Translations under genes and position numbers: made by a program | Assembly (NCBI GenBank): GCA_026395755.1 | Contig: JAPLYC010000067.1 | Span: 1 to 40,061, forward strand | Reading direction: 5' to 3' | Source: Candidatus Parcubacteria bacterium | GTDB taxonomy: Bacteria > Patescibacteriota > Patescibacteriia > CAIXNZ01 | Length of the DNA stretch: 40,061 bases | The notes under the pieces: model-generated | The model's database searches: none | What the model was told of the DNA's origin: nothing | The model's input: only the letters and a program-made list of their open reading frames with translations | Shown: positions 24,180 to 31,895 of the stretch, piece by piece | Layout: every line of letters starts with the position of its first letter | Position numbering within the stretch: position 1 is the first letter of the stretch

Positions 24180-24908
24180 ATGACAAACATTATCCTAAAC
24201 TTCTTTAACATCAACAACACCTTTTTCACTCTTTGGGAATATCCCATGAGCTATCTGGAATTCTTCGGTACCTTACTCAACATTCTCTCAGTCTACTTGG
24301 TCGCCAAGAAAAATATCTGGTCTTGGCCAATCGGCATCGTCGCCACTATCCTTTTCGGGGTTCTTTTTTACCAAATTCAACTTTACTCTGACTTCTTTGA
24401 ACAAATATATTTCTTAGTTACCGGCTTTATGGGCTGGTGGCTCTGGCAAAAAATGACCAGCAAAAACAAACAGGAAAATAAAGAAAAAATGGACCTTAAA
24501 TTTAACAGCCGTAAACTAAACTTAATCTTACTAGCAGGAATTGTGGTAGGTACAGGAGTTCTCGGTTATTTAATGAGCAATATTCACCTTTATTTCCCCG
24601 CCTTATTCCCCATCGCCGCTACCTTTGCCTATCTTGATGCCTTCACCACTGTCATGAGCTTTGTTGCCAATATGTTACTGGCCTATAAGCGCATTGAAAA
24701 CTGGATGCTTTGGATCACTGTCGATGTTATCGGTATCTGGCTATATTATGCCAAGGGCGTCAGATTTGTTTCTCTGCTTTATGTTATTTTCCTGGTTATC
24801 GCTACAAGCGGCTTAATCATCTGGATAAGAGATTATAAAAAAGCTAACAAACTAAATCAAACATATGAAAAACGGAATTATAATCGGGAAATTTTACCCG
24901 TTACATAA
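24180..24908 (+). CDS. pnuC: Nicotinamide riboside transporter PnuC
   Basis: Membrane facilitator for nicotinamide riboside, 242 residues with about seven hydrophobic segments. The family pattern is visible: YLEFFGTLLNILSVYLVAKKNIWSWPIG, LFYQIQLYSDFFEQIYFLV, GWWLWQ, and later SFVANMLLAYKRIENWMLWITVDVIGIWLYYAKG, with the conserved W and N/D residues of the NR pocket. The start is SD-less, preceded by AATCT. It overlaps nadR by 44 nt, so uptake and phosphorylation are coupled. Downstream of a predicted NrtR operator. Confidence 0.95.
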   Translation: MTNIILNFFNINNTFFTLWEYPMSYLEFFGTLLNILSVYLVAKKNIWSWPIGIVATILFGVLFYQIQLYSDFFEQIYFLVTGFMGWWLWQKMTSKNKQENKEKMDLKFNSRKLNLILLAGIVVGTGVLGYLMSNIHLYFPALFPIAATFAYLDAFTTVMSFVANMLLAYKRIENWMLWITVDVIGIWLYYAKGVRFVSLLYVIFLVIATSGLIIWIRDYKKANKLNQTYEKRNYNREILPVT

Positions 24909-25899
24909 CGGACATTTGGCCTTAATCAATTTTGGCCTTAATCAAGTGGATGAACTGACAGTAATTGTCTGTGATAAAGAAGGCCAAAGTATTCCTGCCA
25001 AAGTCAGAGCCGACTGGATTAAAGAGCTGGCACCAAAAGCAAAAGTAATGATTGTGCCAGATATTGGCCAAGACGATGATTCTCAGGTTTGGGCAGACTA
25101 TACCTTACAAGTCCTGGGCTATAAACCTGACTGCGTCATTACTTCAGAAACATACGGCAATACCTGGGCTAACTGTTTAAAAACTGAACATATCATGTTT
25201 GACCAAGCCAGAAAAATCGTTCCCATCTGTGCCACCAAAATTCGAGAAAATCCTTTGGCCAATTGGGAATATTTACCTCCTCCTGTTCGCGCCTACTTTG
25301 CCAAAAGAATCTGCATTATTGGCGCCGAATCAACCGGCACCACCACCCTAGCTAAAGACTTGGCCAAATATTATCAGACCACCTGGGTACCGGAATACGG
25401 ACGTTATTATTCAGAAGCCAAACTCAATAGCCTCGACAGCAACAATTGGCGCACTGAAGAATTTACCCATATAGCTGAAAAACAGAATCAGACCGAGGAT
25501 GAATTGGCCAAAACCTGCAATAAGATCCTAATCTGCGATACTGATTCCTTTGCCACAGCGCTTTGGCATGAAAGATACATGGCTACTTTGTCTGAACAAG
25601 TTGAAAAATTGTTTAGCAACAGAAAAATGGATTATTACCTGGTAACTAATGATGACATACCTTTTGTTCAAGACGGCACCAGAGACGGCGAACATATTCG
25701 CCATCAAATGCATCTTCGCTTTATCGAAGAACTTAAAAAAAGAAATAAAAAATTTGCCGTAATTTCTGGCAGTAAAGAAGAGAGGTTAACTAAAGCCGTT
25801 GAAATCTGCAACCAAATCCTGGGGGGACAGAATATATTCGCCAATGTTTATTTACAAACCAACAACATAACCATTAATAATAACGCTTATGTAAAATGA
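24865..25899 (+). CDS. nadR: NadR-like bifunctional NMN adenylyltransferase / ribosylnicotinamide kinase
   Basis: 344 residues with two domains. The N-terminal nucleotidyltransferase (1-145) has GKFYPLHNGHLALI (HxGH-type motif) and the late CATKIREN in place of the ISSTxIR motif; it adenylates NMN to NAD. The C-terminal P-loop kinase (147-340) phosphorylates nicotinamide riboside: IIGAESTGTTTLAKDLA near 151-167, VPEYGRYY, and ILICDTDSFAT. In the P-loop the residue at the usual Lys position is Thr (T159); I recall the same GAESTGTTT form in other NadR-like proteins. No N-terminal HTH is present, so regulation falls to NrtR. It overlaps pnuC. Confidence 0.93.
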   Translation: MKNGIIIGKFYPLHNGHLALINFGLNQVDELTVIVCDKEGQSIPAKVRADWIKELAPKAKVMIVPDIGQDDDSQVWADYTLQVLGYKPDCVITSETYGNTWANCLKTEHIMFDQARKIVPICATKIRENPLANWEYLPPPVRAYFAKRICIIGAESTGTTTLAKDLAKYYQTTWVPEYGRYYSEAKLNSLDSNNWRTEEFTHIAEKQNQTEDELAKTCNKILICDTDSFATALWHERYMATLSEQVEKLFSNRKMDYYLVTNDDIPFVQDGTRDGEHIRHQMHLRFIEELKKRNKKFAVISGSKEERLTKAVEICNQILGGQNIFANVYLQTNNITINNNAYVK

Positions 25900-25912
25900 A
25901 AACCCTTCTTCT

Positions 25913-26015
25913 CAGAAGCTGCGGTTATGGGACGCGGCTTCTGCGCTAGGATGATTTTTAAACCCGACTTAAGCAGATTGCTGTTTTAAGCGGGTAAAGG
26001 ATTGATCTTTGAAAC
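25913..26015 (+). promoter_or_regulatory. Structured intergenic element (copy P1)
   Basis: Hairpin A (25913-25943: CAGAAGCTGCG with CGCGGCTTCTG), hairpin B (25963-25994: CCCG.CTTAA.CAG with CTG..TTAAG.GGG), then boxA-like GATCTTTGAAAC (26004-26015) and AGGAGG before the ATG at 26067. Confidence 0.5.
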
Positions 26016-26066
26016 AATGTCTATAGGGCTTCATTTCAACAACCCAAACAATAGGAGGAAAGAAAG

Positions 26067-27623
26067 ATGCGAATCGACGAGTACGCGAAACTGGTAAAGT
26101 CTGGACAGACCACAAAAAAACCCGTCACCGGAATCTGCGGCCGAATAATCCGCGGCCAAAAACCGTCAGATTTTGCCAGCCTGACTGACGATCCTGAAAG
26201 AAAGATCGTCATGCTGGTGGATCCTGACGGCCTGGCCAAATTGCTCGGCAAAAGCGGATACGACATGCTCATTGAAGTCGGCTACCAGCCTGACTACCTC
26301 GAGCATAAAGTTAAAGAAGGCAACCAGTTCAAACTGGCGGTCTTCCCCGAAGGCGGAGCGGCCCAGCTCGCGACCTGGGACAATATCTTTGCCATGGTCA
26401 GTCAGGTCTATCCTGACATAACCTTCAGCAGCCCCATCAAAAACGGGCTGAAGAGCAAAAGCTTTGCCCAGATCGAAAAACTGGCCGGCTTCAAATTCCT
26501 CGACGCGGAAAAAGCCGGGAAAAATGATTCCCGCTTCATGACCTACAAGAGATTTCTGAAATCCGACCAGACCCTGGCCGACTTCCGAGCCTTCCTGTAC
26601 TTCACCATCCATTTGCGTGAACTGTACAGTGGCGACGGCTGGACCTATGACGACAAGGGCAATCGCGGAGTGAAAGAATACATCATCCCCAATCTGCCCA
26701 TTGCCGACCTCGGTCCCAGCGAGCTGATCGATATTGATATCCAACTTCCTTCAACCACCAGCCCTGCCCCCAAAGCAGGCCAAGACAGGAGAACGACAAT
26801 GAAGAACCTGAAAATCCATCTGCTCATCATCGACCCACAAAACGATTTCATGGACATCGACGGCGCAGCCCTGCCCGTTACCGGCGCCAAGGATGACATG
26901 GTCAAACTGGCCGGCTTAATCAATCGCGTCGGGCGAAAGCTGGCTGACATCCATGTCACTTTGGACAGCCACAGGCTGATCGACATCGCGCATCCTCTCT
27001 GGTGGGTTGACCAAAACGGCAACAATCCGGCCCCCTTCACCATCATCAACGTTGATGACGTGGCCAATCGCATCTGGGTTCCCCGCAATCCCAAATTCTA
27101 CGACCGCTGTCTGGCCTATGTTCGGGAGCTCAAACGCAAGGACAAGAACGTCCTCTGCGTCTGGCCCCCGCACTGCCTGATCGGAACCCCCGGAGGCAAT
27201 GTTTATCCCGAACTGAACGATGCCTTGCGTCTCTGGGAAGCCAAGGAATACGCTGATGTCGACTTCGTGACCAAGGGCTCCAATCCCTGGACCGAACACT
27301 ACGGCGCCATGGAAGCTGAAGTCCCGGATCCCGAAGATCCCAGTACTCAGCTCAACACCAACTTCCTCAATATGCTGGAAACGGCCGACATCGTCGCCAT
27401 TGCCGGCGAGGCACTGAGCCACTGCGTCAAATCCACCGTGACCCAGATCGCCGACAACATCGGCGAAGAGCACATCAAGAAATTCCAGATCCTGACCGAC
27501 TGCACCAGCCCTGTTGGCGCAGTTCCCGGCGGCCCTGATTTCCCCGCCATTGCCCAGCAATGGTTGCGTGAAATTGAAAAGCGCGGCATGACCCTGACCA
27601 CATCCGACGACTTCTTGCGGTGA
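26067..27623 (+). CDS. Fusion: unknown N-terminal domain plus nicotinamidase/isochorismatase-family amidohydrolase
   Basis: 518 residues. Residues 1-230 form a domain I do not recognise (DEYAKLVKSGQTTKKPVTGICGRII, then KIVMLVDPDGLAKLLGKSGYD and LAVFPEGGAAQLATWDNIFAMV). A Pro/Thr-rich linker (about 229-243) leads to a PncA-like hydrolase: LLIIDPQNDFMD with the catalytic Asp, PVTGAKDDM, TLDSH, VDFVTKGSNPW with the candidate Lys, WPPHCLIGTPGG, and AGEALSHCVKST with the nucleophilic Cys. It deamidates nicotinamide to nicotinate in the NAD salvage branch. An internal in-frame ATG at 26799 (residue 245) has its own SD and a small hairpin, so a shorter hydrolase may also be made. More GC-rich than the core genes. 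The first gene of the plus-strand array. Confidence 0.85.
   Translation: MRIDEYAKLVKSGQTTKKPVTGICGRIIRGQKPSDFASLTDDPERKIVMLVDPDGLAKLLGKSGYDMLIEVGYQPDYLEHKVKEGNQFKLAVFPEGGAAQLATWDNIFAMVSQVYPDITFSSPIKNGLKSKSFAQIEKLAGFKFLDAEKAGKNDSRFMTYKRFLKSDQTLADFRAFLYFTIHLRELYSGDGWTYDDKGNRGVKEYIIPNLPIADLGPSELIDIDIQLPSTTSPAPKAGQDRRTTMKNLKIHLLIIDPQNDFMDIDGAALPVTGAKDDMVKLAGLINRVGRKLADIHVTLDSHRLIDIAHPLWWVDQNGNNPAPFTIINVDDVANRIWVPRNPKFYDRCLAYVRELKRKDKNVLCVWPPHCLIGTPGGNVYPELNDALRLWEAKEYADVDFVTKGSNPWTEHYGAMEAEVPDPEDPSTQLNTNFLNMLETADIVAIAGEALSHCVKSTVTQIADNIGEEHIKKFQILTDCTSPVGAVPGGPDFPAIAQQWLREIEKRGMTLTTSDDFLR
26763..26801 (+). promoter_or_regulatory. Internal hairpin, SD and start codon at the domain junction of the fusion gene
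   Basis: CCTGC/GCAGG hairpin (26763-26779), AGGAG (26787-26791), 7 nt, then ATG 26799 in frame with the long gene. It looks like a former intergenic junction that lost its stop codon. Confidence 0.55.
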
Positions 27624-27662
27624 ATTACTGCAAAGTCGCCAACTAGTCATAAAGTCACCCCT

Positions 27663-27691
27663 CGGGTTACCCCGCTATGCGGGGTAACCCG
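27663..27691 (+). promoter_or_regulatory. Perfect GC-rich hairpin before the vWA gene
   Basis: CGGGTTACCCCGC, TAT, GCGGGGTAACCCG: 13 bp with a 3-nt loop. No U-run follows. It occupies the gap between the nicotinamidase fusion and the triad genes; no boxA-like motif is seen here. Confidence 0.8.
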
Positions 27692-27727
27692 GGTAACTAT
27701 CATTTCCCAACCGAAAAGGAGAAAACC

Positions 27728-28477
27728 ATGCCACGTCTTGATGATATGGAAGAATCCAAAATCCCCGGCATGCAGGGATTCAACTTCTCTGGCATTCGGA
27801 CCGAAAATCTGGGTGCCACCGAATACACCCTGGTCACGATCGCAGTGGACGAAACCGGATCGGTTTGCGGATTTGAAAACGAGCTGCGCAACTCGCTGAT
27901 CGCCGCGGTCGAGGCTTGCAAAAAGTCTCCCCACTCCGACAACCTGCTCCTGCGCGTGATCAAATTTTCCACCTGCTACAAAAACGGGGTGGAAGAAATT
28001 CACGGCTTCAAGCCGCTCGCGGAAATCGACCCCCAGGCCTATCCGAACTTCACGCCCGGCGGCTGCACCCCGCTTTTCGACGCCTGCTTCTCCAGTGTCG
28101 CTGCCATCAATATCTACGCCAAGAAATTGATGGACGATGATTTCCTGACCAACGGCATTGTCTTTGTCATCACCGACGGCTGCGATAACGATTCGCAGTC
28201 CACGCCGGCCATGATCAAAAAGGAAATCAACAAGGCCGTCAAAGGCGAAACCATCGAATCCCTGATCACCATTCTCGTCGGCATCAATGTCGCGGGCTGC
28301 ACCCGTGAACTGGATGACTTCCGCGCCAATGCCGGCATCGATCAGTTCATTGACGCGGGCCAGGCCACCAAAGGCAAACTCGCCAAGCTGGCAGATTTCG
28401 TTTCTCAATCGGTCTCCAGCCAGTCCCAAGCTCTGGGCACCGGCGGACCGAGCCAGAAAATTTCTGCCACGATCTAA
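27728..28477 (+). CDS. TerY-like von Willebrand factor A domain protein (TerY-P triad)
   Basis: 249 residues from the ATG at 27728, which has AAAAGGAG upstream (the frame is open from 27677). A single vWA domain: the MIDAS motif is D41-x-T43-x-S45 (VDETGSV, a DxTxS variant), then GGCTPLFDACF with the metal Thr and IVFVITDGCDND with the metal Asp. The C-terminus (SQSVSSQSQALGTGGPSQ) is low-complexity. It is followed by a PP2C phosphatase and a protein kinase, which is the TerY-P gene order described for tellurite/stress-associated systems (Anantharaman, Iyer and Aravind). In that model the vWA protein is a scaffold or substrate regulated by phosphorylation. High GC compared with the core genes. 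Confidence 0.88.
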   Translation: MPRLDDMEESKIPGMQGFNFSGIRTENLGATEYTLVTIAVDETGSVCGFENELRNSLIAAVEACKKSPHSDNLLLRVIKFSTCYKNGVEEIHGFKPLAEIDPQAYPNFTPGGCTPLFDACFSSVAAINIYAKKLMDDDFLTNGIVFVITDGCDNDSQSTPAMIKKEINKAVKGETIESLITILVGINVAGCTRELDDFRANAGIDQFIDAGQATKGKLAKLADFVSQSVSSQSQALGTGGPSQKISATI

Positions 28478-28484
28478 CAGACAT

Positions 28485-28523
28485 GGGAGATAATGGAGCA
28501 ATCTGTTATCTCCCTATTTTTTT
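28485..28523 (+). terminator. Partial terminator inside the triad operon
   Basis: GGGAGATAA/TTATCTCCC with a 12-nt loop, followed by TATTTTTTT. It comes right after the vWA stop and could lower expression of the phosphatase and kinase relative to the vWA protein. Confidence 0.7.
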
Positions 28524-28542
28524 CCCCGCGTGGCGGGGAAAA
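28520..28542 (+). promoter_or_regulatory. Short GC hairpin before the PP2C gene
   Basis: TTTTCCCCGC-GTG-GCGGGGAAAA, 10 bp perfect. It directly follows the terminator-like hairpin and may mask or expose the T-run. Confidence 0.75.
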
Positions 28543-28563
28543 TCAGAAAGGCAGGTGAGATTC

Positions 28564-29442
28564 ATGATCCAACTACAGACTGATCACTACTTTCACATCG
28601 GCAAGGCGCATTTAACCAGCGGCAAACCCTGTCAGGATTATGCAATCTCACAGATTATAAATGATGCCGCTCTGGCGATCATTTGTGACGGTTGCTCTTC
28701 GGGCGGACAAACCGATGTCGGTGCCAGGCTTTTAGCCTTAACCACCCAGGCCGCCCTGCATAATCACTGGCTGACCTTTGGCCAAATCGAAGCCGAAAAA
28801 ACCAGCGCTGAAATCAGGCTCAACCAAAAAATAAAATTGGCCGCTGCTTGTCAGCTACTTGGCCTACAACCTAACGATTTACTGGCAACTTGTCTTTACG
28901 CCTACCTTGGTCAGCAAAGTGGCATTGTCCACATTCAGGGAGACGGAGTTGTGGCTTTCAAGTTCAAAGATCAGCGCATTCTGATGCACCGCTTTGAATG
29001 GCAGGACAATCGTCCCTATTACCCGGCCTATGCTGAAAATCGTTTGGCTGATTTTGTCGCCGCCCATGGCAATGATCTGCAGGCTTTACGCCTGAAATCA
29101 GAATCCTGGGAAGTCACGGCCGACAACCAGCAGAAACTGTTACAAACCAGCGATTACACCTTAAGCCAGGGATTACAGGGACTGATCATCAACCTGGATC
29201 AAAACCTGCTCAACCAAGGCCTGGAATTCATTGCAGTCTTTTCAGACGGCGTCACTCAAATTGATAACGTCAGCTGGCAGGACGCAGTCATTGAATTTCT
29301 CGGCTTCAAAAATACCAAGGGTGAATTTGCCAAACGCAGAATGATCCGCGGTATTCAGGAAATGATCAGAGACAACAAGGGTCCGTTGGATGATATTGCC
29401 TATGCCGTCATTCGGCTTAACCCAGACCAAAAGGAGGTGTGA
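28564..29442 (+). CDS. PP2C-family protein phosphatase (TerY-P triad)
   Basis: 292 residues from the ATG at 28564. Metal-dependent Ser/Thr phosphatase fold: GKPCQDYAISQ early, LAIICDGCSSGGQTDVGARLLA with the metal Asp-Gly, GIVHIQGDGVVAF, LEFIAVFSDGVTQID and DDIAYAVIRL with the late metal Asp. This matches the PP2C_2 group found beside TerY-like proteins. It probably dephosphorylates the vWA protein or other targets of the adjacent kinase. The kinase ATG lies 2 nt after the stop, so the pair is translationally coupled. SD is weak (AGGTGAG). Confidence 0.88.
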   Translation: MIQLQTDHYFHIGKAHLTSGKPCQDYAISQIINDAALAIICDGCSSGGQTDVGARLLALTTQAALHNHWLTFGQIEAEKTSAEIRLNQKIKLAAACQLLGLQPNDLLATCLYAYLGQQSGIVHIQGDGVVAFKFKDQRILMHRFEWQDNRPYYPAYAENRLADFVAAHGNDLQALRLKSESWEVTADNQQKLLQTSDYTLSQGLQGLIINLDQNLLNQGLEFIAVFSDGVTQIDNVSWQDAVIEFLGFKNTKGEFAKRRMIRGIQEMIRDNKGPLDDIAYAVIRLNPDQKEV

Positions 29443-29444
29443 CC

Positions 29445-31178
29445 ATGCCAGCCAAATGTGGCAACATCGACATTGTTTTGGAAAAACGCGGAGCTTTGAC
29501 TCTGCGACCGGCTGATCACGTTGCCACAGGAGGAGAAGGCTCGATCTATCGGGCCAAAAACACCATCATTAAATTGTACACTGACCCGGGAAAAATGAAT
29601 CACGATGGCATGGCGGAAAAAATCAGACTTTTATCCGCCATCAAACATCCATTCATTGTTTCACCCAGCGGGTTGGTGACAACTAATGCCGGCGCTCCTG
29701 TTGGCTACTACATGCCTTTTGCCGAAGGCGAACCCTTGCCCCGAGTTTTTACCAACGACTGGCGCAAGCGTGAAAATTTCACTGACCAGCTGGCTTCGAC
29801 TTTAGTTGACGCCATGCGGCAAACAGTGGAATTCGCCCACGCCAATCACGCACTTTTAGTCGACGCCAATGAAATGAACTGGCTGGTGTCCTTAGCCAAA
29901 CCCAATCAAGCCGAACCCCGAGTCATTGACGTTGATTCCTGGCAAATCGGACGCTACCCGGCCAAAGTCATCATGCTTTCCATCCGCGACTGGCTCAGTC
30001 CGAAGTTCAGTGAACTGACTGACTGGTTCAGCTGGGGCATTGTTACCTTTCAGATCTATAGCGGCATCCATCCCTACAAGGGTACTTTGCCCGGTTACAA
30101 ACCCAACCAGATGACAGACCGCATGAAAGCCAAAGCCTCGGTATTTTCACCCGGCATTCAGCTGAACAAGGCGGTTCGAGATTTCTCAGTGATTCCCGGA
30201 CCTCTGCTCGACTGGTATGTGGCAACTTTCCAGCAAGGCGAACGCACTAAACCGCCTTCACCCTTTGATACGGGCAAAGCTCAATCCCAAGTGGCGCGAG
30301 TTTTGCACGCTGTTACCACTGCAAGCGGTCTGCTGATTTTCGAAAAACTGCTCAAGCCGGTCAATGATCCTGTAATCAGAGTCTTTCCTTGCGGCGTGGT
30401 TATGCTGAATTCCGGCAAACTCTTTGATCTGCAGAAGCAATGCCAAATCAGCTGCGCCAAAACAAAAGACGCTGAAATCATCAGAAGTGAAAACGGCTGG
30501 CTGAAAGCAGAAGTGATAAACAAGCGGCTGCAATTTTCTTTCATCAATGACACCAGTCTCAACGAAGAACAGCTGAAATTTGATTTGGCTGGCGAAAAGA
30601 TCTTTCGCAGCGACAACCGTTTGTTTGTCATCAATGATCAGGGTTTGACCGAAGTGATTCTGAAATTTTTTTCCAAGCCGATTCTGTCTCTGGGAAAAAC
30701 CTGGGGCGTGCTGGCGAATTCTATTCGCTGGTTCGACGGCTTGGGAATTCAGAACGCTATCGGCGCCACTTACATCATTGCACCGTTCAATGACACTGCC
30801 TGCGCCGAAATCAGAGTGCCGGAACTTGATGGTTTAAAACCCGTCAGCGCCAAAGGCGGCCAGCGCTTCATAGTTGTCATTGCTTTAGACAAGCAGGGCA
30901 ACTATCAAAAAGTTGAGCTGACTCTGGATCGGGAATATAAAACCTACAAGGTTTGGCAGGAAATTGTTGACAGCCCGGATTTAAATCTGACCATTTTGCC
31001 CAAAGGCGTCTGTGCCACCATCGTCCAAGATGGAGAGCTGAACATCTTTGTTCCCACCAGCAGCACTCAAAACACGGTCAAAGACAAAAACATTTCCACA
31101 GACATGTTATTGGGCAACTGGGAGAACAAAGTTGTGTATCTGCAAAACGGCGAAATCTGGTGTGTCAAAATGAAATAA
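29445..31178 (+). CDS. Protein kinase-like protein with C-terminal beta-rich domain (TerY-P triad)
   Basis: 577 residues from the ATG at 29445 (SD AAGGAGG). Kinase domain 20-290: glycine loop GGEGSIYR, NTIIKLYTDP with the ATP Lys, AEKIRLLSAIKHPFIV helix C, YYMPFAEGEPL hinge, LLVDANEMNWLV in place of HRDxxxxN (Asp and Asn kept, His-Arg lost), VIDVDSWQ in place of DFG, and DWFSWGIVTFQIYSGIHPYKG. The divergent loops are typical of TerY-P kinases. Residues ~300-577 are strand-rich and may form a propeller-like sensor (RLFVINDQGL, KTWGVLANSIRWFDG, NKVVYLQNGEIW). Activity is likely but not certain given the altered loops. Confidence 0.87.
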   Translation: MPAKCGNIDIVLEKRGALTLRPADHVATGGEGSIYRAKNTIIKLYTDPGKMNHDGMAEKIRLLSAIKHPFIVSPSGLVTTNAGAPVGYYMPFAEGEPLPRVFTNDWRKRENFTDQLASTLVDAMRQTVEFAHANHALLVDANEMNWLVSLAKPNQAEPRVIDVDSWQIGRYPAKVIMLSIRDWLSPKFSELTDWFSWGIVTFQIYSGIHPYKGTLPGYKPNQMTDRMKAKASVFSPGIQLNKAVRDFSVIPGPLLDWYVATFQQGERTKPPSPFDTGKAQSQVARVLHAVTTASGLLIFEKLLKPVNDPVIRVFPCGVVMLNSGKLFDLQKQCQISCAKTKDAEIIRSENGWLKAEVINKRLQFSFINDTSLNEEQLKFDLAGEKIFRSDNRLFVINDQGLTEVILKFFSKPILSLGKTWGVLANSIRWFDGLGIQNAIGATYIIAPFNDTACAEIRVPELDGLKPVSAKGGQRFIVVIALDKQGNYQKVELTLDREYKTYKVWQEIVDSPDLNLTILPKGVCATIVQDGELNIFVPTSSTQNTVKDKNISTDMLLGNWENKVVYLQNGEIWCVKMK

Positions 31179-31184
31179 ACCCAC

Positions 31185-31314
31185 GGGGGAGAAATTGTAC
31201 AACGTTACAATTTCTCCCCCACTTACTTTCTTTATATAACGTTCGGAGCTAAGCTCTCGGTACCGAGAGCTTAGCTCCGGGCATTAATCGAAGATTAAAG
31301 TTAGTTCTTTAAAA
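31185..31314 (+). promoter_or_regulatory. Structured intergenic element (copy P2) with a 36-bp perfect palindrome and boxA-like motif
   Basis: Hairpin A (31185-31220: GGGGGAGAAATTGTA/TACAATTTCTCCCCC), then a perfect 36-bp palindrome (31244-31279, centre GGTACC), then boxA-like AGTTCTTTAAAA (31303-31314). The start of the next gene is further away because a second repeat (31327-31399) is inserted. Confidence 0.7.
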
Positions 31315-31326
31315 ATAAAATATAAA

Positions 31327-31399
31327 CTTATACCCCACTTTAGTGGGCGCCGTCCACAAAAATCGTGCTTATTGGGCGCCTGCTAAAGCAGGGTATAAG
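31327..31399. repeat. 73-bp paired-hairpin repeat (BIME/MITE-like)
   Basis: Outer arms CTTATACCC and GGGTATAAG; inside, two hairpins CCACTTTAGTGG and CCTGCTAAAGCAGG face each other, each with a GGCGCC block. The halves are inverted copies with compensatory CA/TG to TG/CA changes. It fits the look of two inverted REP units and a RAYT gene exists at 19878-20492. Confidence 0.7.
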
Positions 31400-31434
31400 T
31401 GATACTTCTAAATTTCTAAAAGGAGGTACTAGCC

Positions 31435-31752
31435 ATGAACGACCGAATCGCGGAACTCACGAGAACCATTGACGACTCTGATACCAAACTTAAACGAGCT
31501 CGGGAAGAATTATCCCGAATTCGCAGTAGCTGCCTACACCAATGGGGACCGGTCAGGGATTGCTCTGAATATAAACCGGCCTATGATATTCCCGGTGATC
31601 CTCCCGGCACCATGGGCGTGGACTGGCGGCCCGGCTGCCATGTTCCTGCCCAAACCATTGAAAAATGGCAAAGAACCTGCCGGCTCTGTGGGCTGACCGA
31701 AACAACCACAGAAACTAATCAACAAGTTACCCACACCCCGAGATTTCGCTAA
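31435..31752 (+). CDS. Small coiled-coil/zinc-finger-like protein, 105 aa
   Basis: An N-terminal coiled coil (residues 1-32, IAELTRTIDDSDTKLKRARE) is followed by SCLHQWGPVRDCSEYK, with Cys and His ligands, and WQRTCRLCGLTETTTE with CxxC. The C-x-H plus CxxC layout suggests one zinc site. I recognise the pattern 'SCxHxWG...WxRTCxxCGxxE' from small proteins of CPR and phage genomes, function unknown. The SD AAAGGAGG is strong. It is the last gene before a terminator and a new promoter (31830-31858). Confidence 0.72.
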   Translation: MNDRIAELTRTIDDSDTKLKRAREELSRIRSSCLHQWGPVRDCSEYKPAYDIPGDPPGTMGVDWRPGCHVPAQTIEKWQRTCRLCGLTETTTETNQQVTHTPRFR

Positions 31753-31786
31753 GATTAGGAAATAAAAATGGGACAAATTCACCTCT

Positions 31787-31823
31787 GGGGAAAGTCAGGT
31801 TTAGGCCAGTCTTTCCCCTTTTT
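31787..31823 (+). terminator. Terminator before nadD
   Basis: GGGGAAAG/CTTTCCCC with a 16-nt loop, then TTTTT. It separates the triad transcript from the NAD genes. Confidence 0.8.
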
Positions 31824-31829
31824 AAAACC

Positions 31830-31858
31830 TTGACAAACCAGCTGTTATTTGATAAACT
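31830..31858 (+). promoter_or_regulatory. Promoter of nadD and downstream NAD genes
   Basis: TTGACA (31830-31835), 17-nt spacer, TAAACT (31853-31858). Confidence 0.7.
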
Positions 31859-31895
31859 AACGAGTCGTCTTTTCTCTAAGATTAGACAAGGATAA

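Noticed and set aside
26166-27650. Several minus-strand frames opposite the nicotinamidase fusion
   Set aside because: These are shadows of the GC-rich sense gene, which has catalytic motifs over its C-terminal half.
27647-28501. Long minus-strand frame (284 codons) opposite the vWA gene
   Set aside because: It is antisense to a clear vWA domain in GC-rich sequence, where antisense frames stay open by codon bias. It has no SD and no recognisable motif.
31327-31399. A short CRISPR-like repeat pair
   Set aside because: The two units are inverted, not direct, and there is no spacer series or cas gene.
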